64,000 nucleotides of DNA from assembly GCA_023053545.1 (NCBI GenBank), contig JAKZAN010000001.1, positions 4,732,565-4,796,564 on the forward strand, in the 5' to 3' direction. Source of the stretch: Lepidurus packardi. Taxonomy: Eukaryota; Arthropoda; Branchiopoda; Notostraca; Triopsidae. Below are positions 45,582 to 57,152 of the stretch, in pieces. The translations under genes were made by a program, and so were the position numbers. How positions within the stretch are numbered: position 1 is the first letter of the stretch; every line of letters begins with the position of its first letter. The notes beneath the pieces were generated by a model. The model saw only the letters and a list, made by a program, of their open reading frames with translations, did no database searches and was not told the origin of the DNA.

Positions 45582-46293
45582 ATTGCCCTTATTTCTGAGC
45601 AATGCGGACACAGCCTTGAAGAACAGATTCATCTCTTTGAGAGCATCAAGCCACTATTTACTAAAGGTATATGCTTCATTATCCAGTGTGATATTTTTAC
45701 TAATATTTGCTTTATTAGCCCATGCTTGTTACTTTCAAAAAGCGTTCGAGAATGATCATGTCCCAATTGTGCAAATGTCTACCGTCACCGAAGAAGGAGT
45801 AGTGGAAGTAAAGACAGACGTAAGGGCGGATTATTTATTGGTTTTCTGGTGTTCAATTTGGATTGTCTAGGCTTGTGAGCGTTGATTGCTAGCTCATCGT
45901 GTGGAAGGCAAGATGCGTAGCTAGAAGGTAGAAGGCGTCTTGAACCGTCTAAACGTAGGCGAACCCAGGCGAAAAGATAACGTTGTTCGTCCAGTTTGCA
46001 TTCCGGACTCTGTTTCGCAGAAGAAAGCAGCTCAAGCTGAGAAGGAGAAAACAAAAAGGACGGGACGAGCTATCGAATTGGAACAAGGGGACGACCACAT
46101 TGTGGATTACAGAAAGAATTATGACCTGCCATACGACTTCAAATACGACAAAATTCCAGAATTCTGATAAAACAAAAACATTGCCGACTACATTGATCCG
46201 GATCTTATGGTGGTTAGTTTACCGTTTTATCTCCGGCCGGTTTTTTTACTTTGTTATTTTTAAAAAAAAAGAAATTGGAGCAGTTGGAAAAGG
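45582..46293 (+). pseudogene. NOG1 pseudogene, unit 5
   Basis: Same exons and stops as unit 2. The upstream intron-like DNA has a 7-bp duplication (ACTATTTACTAATAA near 45332). Confidence 0.85.
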
Positions 46294-46794
46294 CTAACTG
46301 GGTAGTTTCGAAATCAGTTATGGCCCTTGAAATTAAATCTGGAAGGACTTGAGAAGAGAATACAAGTTTGCCTTGAAATAAACTTTGAAATGACTTTTTA
46401 CTCGTTTATTACTGCTGATTTTGAGATGTTTTTGACTTTCCTTCAGTTCCAAATGAGCTGTTTTGCTCCCTCCCCCCGTAATACGTACTTGCGTATTTGT
46501 TGTACCCATAGAGCGCTCCCTGTAATACGTACTTGCTTATTAGAAATAGACGAAAGAACAATGTCTGAACCTTACAAATCGGACTTTCCGGATGCAAGGT
46601 CTACAAAACTTCTCTTAAAAGGTGCTCTCATCCATCCTATTCTTCAGAAGTAGCCCCTAATCACAACGCAGGGACCATCTTATTTTTACTCATACCCAAA
46701 TCCTCCACATTTGGTGCCGTGACCAGGATGAGCCGCACAGAAACGAAGTCCATTGATTGAGTGAAGATCAAATCCTCTCTACTTTCTCAACCCA
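46294..46794 (+). other. Leader block, unit 5
   Basis: MSEPYKSDFPDARSTKLLLK frame ending HPILQK at 46653, doubled GTAATACGTACTTGC, and TTTGGTGCCGTGACCAGG, cut by hAT copy 4 at 46795 at the same base as unit 1. Confidence 0.5.
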
Positions 46795-47285
46795 CAGTGC
46801 CGTATCTCCGCCTAGGCAAACTAGGCAGCTGCCTAGGGGCCCCAGCCTCGAAGGGGGCCCCGGGCCAGGTGCCGAAGTACGTTGAGGGTACAAGACAAAG
46901 AAAAGAAAATGTCAATTTTTCCGTACGAAATATTAATTTATGTAATAGTATGTAAAATAACTGGAGATCATTTTGGAGACTGTGAAAAAGTTATGTCTTA
47001 TAGCCTCACCTACCGAGTGATTGGCGGAGTGGTTAAAGGGCAACAGCCTCGGGTATAGCGTATTGATATTTGGATGGATTCTTATTGTACACATTATTCT
47101 AAAAACGGGAAAATTTGTTTAAAATTTTTCTGACTAGCCGTTCCTGAGTTATGGGCTTGCGAAGTTTTTTGCATTTTCCCGCCACGGGCGCGTGACGTAG
47201 ATAGTGGAGGCGCGGCCCAGGAGCGCTTTGTTATTCACTGGCACTGTATAGACTTCTTCTGTGCTTCCTAAGTTTTAGTGAAAAA

Positions 47286-47726
47286 ATGGCAAGTAAGCTG
47301 CCATCAGAGTCGATTACTAAAAGTTCTGGTAACCAGTGTGCTGCTTACGGTTGTAAAAACTATGTTACTGCTGGTGTAGGGATGTATAAATTCCCAAAAG
47401 ATGCACAAAGAAGACGGCAATGGGTTTTGCAAGTACAAAGGACTAGGGCTGATTTTGTGGAAGCCCAAATGAGCAAGTGGGTGTCTCTCTGTGGTGATCA
47501 TTTCACCGAAGATCAATTCGACAGTAGTGTTGATCGACAGTTAGCAATGGGACTTAGGGCAAAACGTCGTGGTAGGAGTTTGTTGCCAACCGCTATCCCT
47601 ACTAAGTTTGATAGGCCGGCTACTGTGTCTGGGGTGCGAAGTCCACCCAAACCTCGGAAAACCTCAGCTATTGAGAAAAGACAACGCCATAACGTAAATA
47701 TACTCCAACGTTTGAAGACCAAATAG
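47286..47726 (+). CDS. THAP-domain protein, N-terminal part of a Kolobok-type transposase
   Basis: 146 codons from an ATG in AAAAAATGG. A complete THAP zinc-finger DNA-binding domain covers about residues 15-108: CAAYGC (C-x4-C), MYKFPKD, RRRQWVLQV, WVSLCGDHF (C-x2-H), then LLPTAIPTKF in place of the usual AVPTIF. A basic tail (KPRKTSAIEKRQRHN) follows. It ends at a TAG, with more transposase-like sequence downstream in other frames, so splicing or a late mutation cut it short. It could still bind the element ends as a stand-alone protein; that is inference. Confidence 0.8.
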   Translation: MASKLPSESITKSSGNQCAAYGCKNYVTAGVGMYKFPKDAQRRRQWVLQVQRTRADFVEAQMSKWVSLCGDHFTEDQFDSSVDRQLAMGLRAKRRGRSLLPTAIPTKFDRPATVSGVRSPPKPRKTSAIEKRQRHNVNILQRLKTK

Positions 47727-47762
47727 GGTAATGACATATGCACGTTTTAGATTATCCAAGAA

Positions 47763-48650
47763 TTGCTGCTTCAAAGCGAAAGTACAAGTTCTGTCCCAAC
47801 AGTTGCCACAAGCACTTGTACGTCAGACTCGGTGCCTGACTTAGTTTTTTCGGAGTCCACACACGCAATTGATCTGGAAAACAATGAAGAAGAAGTGACT
47901 TTGGCCGAAGCTAACATGAAAGATTTCTCTTGTCAATTTTCCGGAGTTGAAATGGCAGACTTTTCTTGTCAGTTCTCCGGTATGACGACCCAAGACTTCT
48001 CTTGTCAGTTTCCTGAGGACGGGCTACTTTTGCCGGTAAATAGGATACCAATGCATATCAAACGTTCTAAATTGGAGAAACTATATGTAGGAAAAGAACC
48101 CGCTTCCAAGAAGCAGTACCTTTACCTCAGAAAACCTGAATAGTACCCTAACTGAACAGGGCTATCCCTTTGACGACGATGTAGATTTTGAACCGGACGA
48201 CGAATACGAGGACACGGAATCGGACATTTCACCCGTGAAAGAGTAAATTATATTGATCCAAGAATGTATTCTATATAAAGGCATTTACTTCTAGGGAACA
48301 AGCTAGCTCTCCAATTCCACCTTTTGATCAAAGAAACAAAGAACGCAAATTTATGGTTTTCGAGAGTCAGTTGCGAACTCTCTTTGATCTTTGTTTTTAC
48401 TGCCGGGCAAAAAACACGCGGATCGATTTGAAACTCACAGGGAGTTGTCTCCTAGTTGAACAAAAATGCTTGGATTGCGACCGTAATTGGTAACTATCTG
48501 GTAGCAATTTTGAAATACGGTAACCTGCTGAACTATATTAGGTCGTGGAAGTCACAACCTTACATAAAGAGACATGCAGTAGGAAATATTCTGTTGTCGG
48601 CCGGAATTCTCACTTCTGGTCTGTCACCGAAGAAGGTTGTTCGCTTGACG
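47763..48650 (+). pseudogene. Kolobok-type transposase remnant after the THAP domain
   Basis: The frame 47763-48143 holds a threefold short repeat (KDFSCQFSGVE, ADFSCQFSGMT, QDFSCQFPED) and a basic end (MHIKRSKLEKLYVGKE). Further pieces in other frames are the acidic FDDDVDFEPDDEYEDTESD (about 48169-48240), KFMVFESQLRTLFDLCFYC (about 48350-48400), and WKSQPYIKRHAVGNILLSAG (about 48546-48605). The last two match the characteristic FES...LF..C and ESQP...GN..LSA segments of THAP transposases. The DDE part is missing; an AT-rich run at 48680-48760 follows. Confidence 0.75.
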
Positions 48651-49285
48651 AAATCGATTGTATGGAAATGGAAAATATTGTTTATATATTTATATTATTT
48701 ATTTATTTATATTTATTATTTATATTTATATATATTTTAAATATTGTTTTATATTTTAATATTGGAAAATACACACGGTCAGCTGAGCGCCCAGGAAGCT
48801 TAGCCCTCCACTATCTACGTCATCAAGGCCACGTGACCGCGTTGGCCAATGGCAAAATATGTATCGTTTGAATTTTAGACTTCTTATTTTCTTTTTATCT
48901 AGGTTATGTTTTCGCGTATGATAAAAAGACCCATAAAGTTAGAAAACATATTTGTTACTCCTTTTAATAAGACAAAATTGTTTTTTGGTGGCTATTGCCC
49001 TTTAAGGGCCCTAACTTTCGTTCTGTAGTTCACCAGTTCAAGTCCTGACACCAGGGCCGTCTTATCGCATGGGCCAACTGGGCACGGGCCCAGGTCCCCA
49101 CGAGGCTAGGGGGCCCATCCCGACCTGTTTAGGAGCCCATTTTGGACCTTGGCCCAGGGGCCCACGGAGTAATATATTTTCATGTAGGTTTAAGTGTAAT
49201 TAGATTAGTTTGAGCTTGGTTAGGTTTGGTTTGGTTAGGTTATATTATGTTTAATTAGGTTAAGTTAGTTAGGTACTGTGTATTT

Positions 49286-49328
49286 ATTATTTATTAGTCA
49301 GGTACTGTGTACCTGACTAATAAATAAT
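49286..49328. repeat. Hairpin in hAT copy 4
   Basis: Counterpart of 7443-7485. Confidence 0.9.
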
Positions 49329-49583
49329 GTATACTTTCTCCATAAAGGAAACGTCAACAGGCTGAAAGCCTACGACGTGATCAAATTTAAAAAAGAAGTT
49401 AGTCAGATTTTTGTAAGCCAGCGTAGGTTCTTTTCTCCGCTTTTCATAATTCGCGCTTCAATGAAGGTGGCAACACATTCTGAATCCCTCTGCAAACCAC
49501 AGCTCTAGCATCTTACACAAGGATACGCGTGTTTTGGCTTGTCTACAGTAAGTTCAAAAGAAGAGATTAAGAGAAAATCGGTC

Positions 49584-50317
49584 CTTCGTAACATACCTAG
49601 AAGATTTAAGGAAAGCCGGTACCTTCGATCATTATGAGTCGAAAGCTATGGGAAGAAGTGATGAACAGAATTACGCATACGATATGAAGAGGAAACGTAA
49701 GCGAAAAGTCCGGTTTGACGAAGTAAAGGAAAAGGGGGTCGAACTCTCCGAGACCGGCAGGGACAGATTTAGAGTCACCGTCTTCAACGTCATTATTGAC
49801 AGGTTGATTTCAGAACTACAGATACGTGGTTCTGCTTACGAGAATTTAAGTCAAAAGTTTGACTTTCTCACGAAGCTTCGTAATTTGGAATCTCAAGACA
49901 TCCGTAATGGAGCACGGAACCTGCAAGCTTTCTATCCAGGGGATTTGGATGGTACATTGGAAAACGAGTGTCTACACCTGCGAGCTCATTTGTTTGTCGG
50001 CTGAGGCTAAATGGGGGAAAGAGTTATCGTCACTGGACGTATACAAGTACATTCTGGAAAAAGGCTTTTTGGATATTTACCCAAACGTGGGAATAGCGCT
50101 CCGGATGCTGTTATGTACACCGGGGTCAAATTGTTCGGCAGAACGGTCGTTTTCAACATTAAAGAGAGTAAAGAATTATTTAAGATTTACCACAGAAGAG
50201 AACAGACTTAATTCACTATCTGTGCTGTACATAGAGTCAGAAATAATGTCGTCTGTGGACTATAGTGAAGTCATCCGTTCCTTTGCAGAGAAGAAAGTTC
50301 GTCGCACGGCAATGTAA
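49584..50317 (+). pseudogene. hAT transposase remnant, copy 4
   Basis: Translated parts are the same as in the copy at 7741-8474, with the same stop after AHLFVG and the dimerisation domain in the shifted frame ending RRTAM. Confidence 0.83.
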
Positions 50318-50534
50318 TCTTGTAATTATATGTAAATGTACAAATTATAATGTGAAAAAGTATAGTTGGTACTTGCTTATTTCATTTTTAAGTCTGCTTG
50401 CCAACTGTCTAAAGTCAAAGTTCGTTGAATAAATAAAAAATAAAAAGTAAAGTAAATTTTTTTGCTACGTGCCAAAATGGGGGCCCCGACTCAGTTAACT
50501 GCCTAGGGGCCCTGGGTCGCTAAATCCGGCACTG

Positions 50535-52080
50535 CTCTTCTGGGGAGACCGGTTATGCTTCGGACGGATAACATTTGCCGTGGCCTGGATGAAAACTTGC
50601 AAGGAACCAACTGGACAGACTTGGCGATGGCTGAACTTGTTTGAATCGTATCAGTTCACAATTGAACAGCGGCCTGGACCAAAGCGTGGGAATGCGGATG
50701 CACTCTCAAGAAGACCATGTTCACAATGTGGACGTCATGAAGGAGTGGACGAAGAAGAAAAGAATGCCACATGGACCACAACGAGATGTCGTGTTAAATC
50801 ATGTGGAATTGGCTAGTGACGGTAGCGTCGTAGTGTCCCAGGAAGAAGACGAGGAGATGAAAGTTATCAAGAGATGTTTACAAGAACTTTATAAACCGTG
50901 TCTGCAAGCTATGAGTCAGCCGTTGCGCAGCTACTGGGCCCAAAGGAAAAATGTGAGTCTTCGTGGTGGCGGGTTTTACGGCGAATGGATTTCGACAAAC
51001 GGATCTCAGCACCTGCATCTTGTGCCTAAAGCAAAGCAAGAGGAAATCTTCAGAAGTTACCACGGTGGTAATTCTGGGGCTCATATGAGAAGTAAAAACA
51101 TCTTAGAAAAATTGCGATCACGTTTGTATTGGCCCAAGATGCGGAACAATGTTGAAGGGTGGTGTAAAGGCTGCGTGACATGTGTGCAGCGAAATCCTCC
51201 ATCCCAAAAGACTAGAGCGCCATTGAACCCTGTGCAACCTAGATTTCCAAGTGACATTGTAGCTATGGATATACTGGGTCCTCTGCCTGAAACAGTAGAT
51301 CATTATCGCTATAGTTTGGTTGTCGGGGATTTGTTCCCAAAGTGGGTGGAGGCATATCCTATTCCAGATCAGGAAGCCACTACTATCGCCACCAAGCTCT
51401 ATGGGGAATACATGAGAAGGTATGGAGTGCCGCTTCAGCTTCATTCCGAGCAAGGTAGAAGTTTTGAATCAAGAACTGTGAGCGAAATCTGCCGGTTGCT
51501 CAAAATCAAGAAAACTAGAACTACTCCATACCATCCGGAGAGTGAGGAATGTATTGAAAGGGCCAATAGGACGATTTTAGCAGGCCTCAATAAACTCATC
51601 GACGAAGGTGATGAAACCTGTGTTGCCTAGTGTTTTACTTGCGTACCGGACGAGTGTTCAAAGTTCCTCGACTTTCACTCCTGCACGTTTACAATTTGGT
51701 AGACCGTTGTTCTTACCAGAAGATAGAGTTTTCGGTGGTGGTACCAGTTTCAACGTCTCAATACGCGGCAAAACTGGAGACAACTCTTCCTACCATTTTT
51801 GAACAAGCTCGAACACGGTTGGGATTTGCACAATGTTATCAGAAGATTTATTACGACAGCAAAACTTTAAACCAGGAAATCCAAATGGGGGACTCCGTTT
51901 GGCTCTTCAATCCTTCCCCGAAGAGAGGAAAGTTCCCCAAGTTTCACCGACCTTGGACGGTTATGAAACGAATTTCGGATCAAGTTGTCCACATTAAAAA
52001 CACCATTTCGGGTGCATATGAACAATTTAAAGAAGGGACACCATTAAGGCGAGTGACCATTATGCAAAGCCGGACTTTCG
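50535..52080 (+). pseudogene. Ty3/Gypsy pol remnant, unit 6
   Basis: Near-identical to 8692-10236, including GAHMR, LHSEQGR and the loss after GDET; LAGLNK replaces LAGLSK. The combined hAT-pol joint matches unit 1 to 2. Confidence 0.87.
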
Positions 52081-52266
52081 CTACCATTAAAGGTACCATT
52101 CCCGACAGGAAAAAAATAGACAAACGTTACACAATAAAATTTGTATTAAAGAAAATTCACTGGGAGGATACAACAAATCACCACACAAAAATCACGATAA
52201 TTTTCACGCAAAATACGGAAATTTCACTGAAACGAATAGCCAGACATCTTAGAACCCACATTAATG

Positions 52267-53873
52267 CTACGGTTTAGAATTTTGAGCGATAGCTTGACCT
52301 ACTCGAACGATTTGCCCAAGCTGGACGGTAAATTTAAAGTCCTTGGGGGCCTGAAAAATAAGGACCATTGTAGAGCCAAAGTTAAACTCACCGAATACTT
52401 CACCTTTCTCCTGATGGAGACCCTCCCCGCCTGCACGTTCCTTGCGGAAGTTGTAGTCCGTCGTCCTGCGACGTCCGGCACGACAGTTTGTTTCCAATTC
52501 CTACAATACAAAGAAAAGAAAACTGTTAAGTCACTTTCAAAAACGCAAACTCGTCGACTAACTTACTGGATCTTTATAGACTCGTATGGAGCCGACATTG
52601 GTAGCGCCGACCGCTGTCATGCTGAACAAGCCGTACTGCCACTGGCCAAAGTAAACGGCTCGCTCGTTGAGGGCAAGTAAGCCGGGGACCCATTTGGAAA
52701 CGCTTGGGTTCACACTAAGGAGTTCCCCTAAGATAATATTCCGGTTAGTAACACCCTTTGTTGTTCTCATGGCGAATTACCTGGAAAGTGTCGCCGCAAT
52801 GAAATGTCCCAGTCAACGGGGGAATGAAACTCATAGTAGTCCCCGGGCGCCTGCTGGATGAAACAGTAGTGGAGGCCGGAGGTTGGGGACCCTGTTGAGA
52901 GTTGCACCAGTTCAGAGGGTCCCAAAAACTGGCTCAGGGAGTAAGGCACCCCCTTCACCTGTCCCAACAGTCCATTCTGGTCCACTGCGCCCAAATGGAG
53001 GACTTTCCCATCGGCTGGTGACACCTGTTGTAGAAAACAAACAATATTTAGTACGAGAAATGAGTGCATAAAAAACCCAATCAACTTACAATGCAGCCCG
53101 TAGTGTCGATAGGGCGTGCGCCTGGTTTAAGCGGCCGTCGAAAAAATTCGCCCATGCTGGAGTGGTCTGATGATGATACGGCTTCTTCGACGTTTACGCC
53201 AAACCTCCGCTCGTAGAAGCCAAGGACCTGCTTCCTCGTCCACTGAGGCAAACGGGTGTTGGCCAGTCGCCCCCAGATGCGCGACAGGGTCGCCCAGGGC
53301 AAGCTGCGATAAGCACGTACCTGTTAACCAAGATAAAAGCATATTAGGTACTTGACTCACATAGCAATTGCTACGCCAGATAGATACAGAAGATCGTATT
53401 AGTCAAAAGAAATCCCCTTAGGGGATTGTATTGATCTTACCTTAAAGGCTCGCGCACAGGCATGCCACGAACGAGGCAAAGCGATCCGTGGAGCAGCGTC
53501 ATCTGTTAAGTAAAAAACACAAGTCAAGTGTTAGGGAGACTGAAAAAAGGTCCCATAATATATATCACAGAAAAATACGTACGTACAACAAACGTACATA
53601 GGAAACAACAACAGAAAAAAGCTGCTAAGGATTTCAGGAGAATTGGGCCATCCATGACCTCCAAATTACAACAAGACGATCAGGACTTCGTTCACAATTT
53701 TTTATGGGTATTTCTGGAAAATAAAAACCGATTAGGACTCGTGTTACAACTCTGTTGCTTTCTTATCGAAAGGGAAAAACCATAGCACTCGCGGTTGAAA
53801 CTATTTGGCTAAGCTTCTTCTGAGACTAGATGTACTTGAATGGTAAACAAAAAGGCAAAAAACGCTTACCCAT
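52267..53873 (-). CDS. PISD: Phosphatidylserine decarboxylase, copy 6, open frame but active site altered
   Basis: Exons: 53870-53873, 53441-53502, 53090-53320, 52781-53024, 52567-52727, 52267-52500. The frame is open with FGST kept. Exon 3 is 6 bp shorter ([12 protein letters not shown]), an in-frame loss of two residues, with further changes ([15 protein letters not shown]). In exon 4 the conserved [13 protein letters not shown] reads [13 protein letters not shown]. The histidine equivalent to E. coli H144, needed for decarboxylation, is Tyr, while the H147 equivalent remains. The changes cluster in exons 3 and 4, while the last two exons match copies 2 and 3. Likely a decaying or altered-function copy. 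Confidence 0.88.
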
Positions 53874-54016
53874 GGTCCAGGCAACCCGTACGAAATGAGG
53901 AACCTTCTAAGGTTGAAAAACTGAGGGCACAATACACGAAAACTTTGGGAGAAAATGTAAAAGGCTCCTTCCTGGTTAACGATAGCAAGAAGACTTACCA
54001 AAACAAGTGACAACAA

Positions 54017-54200
54017 TGAAAGTTATAGCGTCACTTGGCGTCACTTCCGGGGTGGCCAGTTCATTGCGTCATTGGTTCCCGAACCCGCTTCCTTCGGGTT
54101 GCTATCCCCAGCATCAACGGTAGAGGATTGGACGAATAGGCGATATGTTGACGCCCTCTTTACCGGTGTCTGGGCGACACTTGATTAATATGGCGGCAAA
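54017..54200. promoter_or_regulatory. Divergent promoter region, unit 6
   Basis: CACTTCCGG at 54042-54050 and ATGGCGGC at 54190-54197. Confidence 0.5.
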
Positions 54201-54607
54201 ACAACTCCTGTATGACACCTATAAATAGTCCAAAAATATGAGTTCCCTGGTTTCACCGACTGTGGAAAAGAATACGGGGTAGAACCAGGAGTTCATGATA
54301 GAAATGGGTCGGGTGAACGTAAGCTTGGTTAATTTCTAGTTAAGTATTCATATTTTTATGTATACTAATAACAGCTGGAAAGACAAAATTCAGATGCAAA
54401 ACCTGATGAGAGAACGCGTGGTAGCCACACAGATAGCTCGAGCATGAGAATAGCTATATTGGATTGGAGTTTTTTCTATTGTGAGTGCATTATTAAGGAT
54501 TGATGGGTAACAAACTTCAAACTCTCTATACTAACATACTTACAGTGCTTGTACCTGTCATGTTTCTCACCTTCAAGTTATAAAAGGACCAGAAGACCTG
54601 GCCTACT

Positions 54608-55320
54608 ATTGCCCTTATTTCTGAGCAATGCGGACACAGCCTTGAAGAACAGATTCATCTCTTTGAGAGCATCAAGCCACTATTTACTAAAGGTATATGC
54701 TTCATTATCCAGTGTGATATTTTTACTAATATTTGCTTTATTAGCCCATGCTTGTTACTTTCAAAAAGCGTTCGAGAATGATCATGTCCCAATTGTGCAA
54801 ATGTCTACCGTCACCGAAGAAGGAGTAGTGGAAGTAAAGACAGACGTAAGGGCGGATTATTTATTGGTTTTCTGGTGTTCAATTTGGATTGTCTAGGCTT
54901 GTGAGCGTTGATTGCTAGCGCATCGTGTGGAAGGCAAGATGCGTAGCTAGAAGGTAGAAGGCGTCTTGAACCGTCTAAACGTAGGCGAACCCAGGCGAAA
55001 AGATAACGTTGTTCGTCCAGTTTGCATTCCGGACTCTGTTTCGCAGAAGAAAGCAGCTCAAGCTGAGAAGGAGAAAACAAAAAGGACGGGACGAGCTATC
55101 GAATTGGAACAAGGGGACGACCACATTGTGGATTACAGAAAGAATTATGACCTGCCATACGACTTCAAATACGACAAAATTCCAGAATTCTGATAAAACA
55201 AAAACATTGCCGACTACATTGATCCGGATCTTATGGTGGTTAGTTTACCGTTTTATCTCCGGCCGGTTTTTTTTACTTTGTTATTTAAAAAAAAAAAAAG
55301 AAATTGGAGCAGTTGGAAAA
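54608..55320 (+). pseudogene. NOG1 pseudogene, unit 6
   Basis: Same exons and stop codons, ending in KKLEQLEK. Last member of the array. Confidence 0.85.
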
Positions 55321-55395
55321 GGCTAACTGGGTAGTTTCGAAATCATTTATGGCCCTTGAAATTAAATCTGGAAGGACTTGAGAAGAGAATACAAG
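55321..55395 (+). other. Leader block, unit 6, end of the array
   Basis: Only the first 75 bp (to GAGAATACAAGT) are kept; unrelated DNA starts at 55396. This is the right edge of the amplified region. Confidence 0.75.
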
Positions 55396-55791
55396 TGAAG
55401 CTTCCGCAGACGTGTACGTGTGCGGACGTGCTTTTTCAACGTTCCAAGCCCAGAGTTTTTCCTTTTTTTTTTCTCTCCCGCAGTTTTAGTGTTTAGTGCT
55501 ACCTACGAATAGTTTTGATTGCTGGTTAACTGTCAAGCACACAGTTAAAACTAACTCCTGCTTAAATTTGCACAAGTGTATTAAACTTATTTGGGTTTGT
55601 TGTATGGTGACATGATGCGCTCACCTGAGCCCTCCTCCAGAGGGAGGAGGGACATCACTCGCGGTGACTCAACAAACAATGAGAATAACCCCGAGAGCAT
55701 GGAAACCAACGCGGCCTCGCTCGAACCCCCGAAAAAGAAAAAGGTTAAGGCCCCGGTATACAGAACCCTCTTATGGGTGAATAACATGGGG
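55396..55791 (+). other. Unique sequence with a short ORF start
   Basis: An imperfect palindrome lies near 55403-55424. An ATG frame from 55612 (MMRSPEPSSRGRRDITRGDS) holds a nuclear-localisation-like PPKKKKVK and is cut off by the MITE at 55792, ending at 55806. No domain was recognised. It may be the first exon of a gene or the start of a retroelement ORF1. Confidence 0.35.
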
Positions 55792-56070
55792 AAATTCGGG
55801 GGCTGATATCTTAAAAACTACTCAACCGATTAAAATGATACATATAACAAAAAATCGATCAGAAAAACATCTACTGCAAGTGATCGAGTTTTTTTAAAAA
55901 AATTATGTAATTTAACTAAAAAATTGAAGGCAAAGTTTTGGGAATTTCTAAATAACCGAAAAATTGGAAATCGGGCCATCACTTGCAGTAGATATTTTAT
56001 TTCTAGATTTTTTACAATTTAAAAAAAATACATCGGACGAGTAGTTTTTATGAAATCAGCCCCCGAATTT
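55792..56070. mobile_element. MITE-like palindromic element
   Basis: AAATTCGGGGGCTGAT at the left and its complement at the right (56039-56070) extend into TAAAAACTACTC, about 30 bp with few mismatches. A second inner inverted pair, ATCTACTGCAAGTGAT (55869-55884) and its complement (55978-55993), makes it a long hairpin. No clear target duplication and no ORF were found, about 280 bp in all. Confidence 0.75.
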
Positions 56071-57152
56071 TAATAATTTAGCTCCCTATACAGTGGTGCC
56101 AATTTGCCATGTGGGGGAATAGGAAAAGTTTGCAGTCGGTGCAAGAAAACAGCGGGCTATATGAATGAAGGATTGGCCTTGAAGGAAGGGATAGTTGATA
56201 ATGCCTATGGCACGCCTTCTCTACAAAACATTTCCCCTAGAATTCTCTTTTCTTCAAGAACAACCGTTGACGGCCGACGTCACCACTCCTCAGGGTGGGA
56301 CTTACTTTGTAAACAATAACGAAGCTACACGAGTTTTCAGTTAAAAAAATTCATTCAGTTTTACAATAAAAGTTTTCTAATTAAGGGTGGATCACATTGG
56401 TATGCAGTTCCAGTTGCAAGTAGTCTAATAGTAATATAAAATAGTTGCTTCCCTTGACACATTTTCGATAAAGCAAGAAAAAGACTCATTTCCAAAATTA
56501 TAGTTCCATAAGCCTAACGATGGGATATAAGAAGAAATCTGCCATTCTTTTGACGTGGAGTTGGGCATCTTCTAAACTTACGTCTCAATTGTACGCCCGA
56601 TTGAAATATGTGTCTTTCTAGTGGGTTTGTGTAGATAATGTTGACACTATGACAAGACATGAATTAAATAATTTTTTATTACTAAAATGAGAAAAAATAA
56701 CTAGGCTTACCACAAGTAGTTCGCAAAACAGCATTGCGCTTATCATTTAAAAAAATATTCGACGTGAACTACGCATCTAGCATCCCAGTGACCAAACTTC
56801 TTCACATTTTACAGGTGTGAGCCAAACTCAATTGACTTATATGTTGAACGTAGATATTATAAGATTTCCTGCCGCACGCCTTTATATTCTTTGTAACCCT
56901 GTTGAAGCGAATTGTTTAAAAAAAATACTCATTACAGAGGTGATTCGCCAAAGGCATTAGTTGACAACCTGTAATATAAAATATTTATTACGACCACGTA
57001 ATGATTTTGCGTTCACAGTACCAGTAAAACGTGCTAAAAGATCGAACATATGTGTTCTTTATTTACAGTGACATAATAAACGTAATTACATTGGGAAAAA
57101 ATAAAGTAGCGTCAAAAGTTTGCATTTAGACATGAAATACGAAAATGATGTC
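56071..57152. other. Intergenic, no gene recognised
   Basis: AT-rich DNA. A short frame with paired cysteines (GKVCSRCKKTAGYMNEG, 56104-56319) has no supporting context. The start of this region may include the 3' end of the element carrying the gene at 57153. Confidence 0.4.

Larger units (their letters stand above)
47037..49001 (+). mobile_element. Kolobok-like DNA transposon with TTAA target duplication
   Basis: The ends AGGGCAACAGCC and GGCTATTGCCCT form a 12-bp inverted repeat with one mismatch. TTAA lies at 47033-47036 and 49002-49005, and the empty site is visible at 7159-7162 in hAT copy 3. TTAA duplications together with a THAP-domain protein are the hallmarks of the Kolobok superfamily. 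The insertion separates the A and B boxes of the tRNA-like segment. At 1965 bp and lacking the catalytic half it is non-autonomous. Confidence 0.88.
46795..50534 (+). mobile_element. hAT-type transposon, copy 4, carrying a nested Kolobok-like element
   Basis: Same ends, orientation and unmatched flanks (TCAACCCA / CTCTTCTG) as 6922-8691, hence the same event copied. Without the nested insertion and its extra TTAA it is 1771 bp, one base longer than copy 3. Confidence 0.92.

Noticed and set aside
48680..48760. AT-rich run resembling a replication origin or promoter
   Set aside because: Simple low-complexity TTTA/TATA sequence within a decayed transposon.
56104..56319. Cysteine-containing 71-codon frame
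   Set aside because: One CxxC only, no ATG context or neighbouring coding signal.
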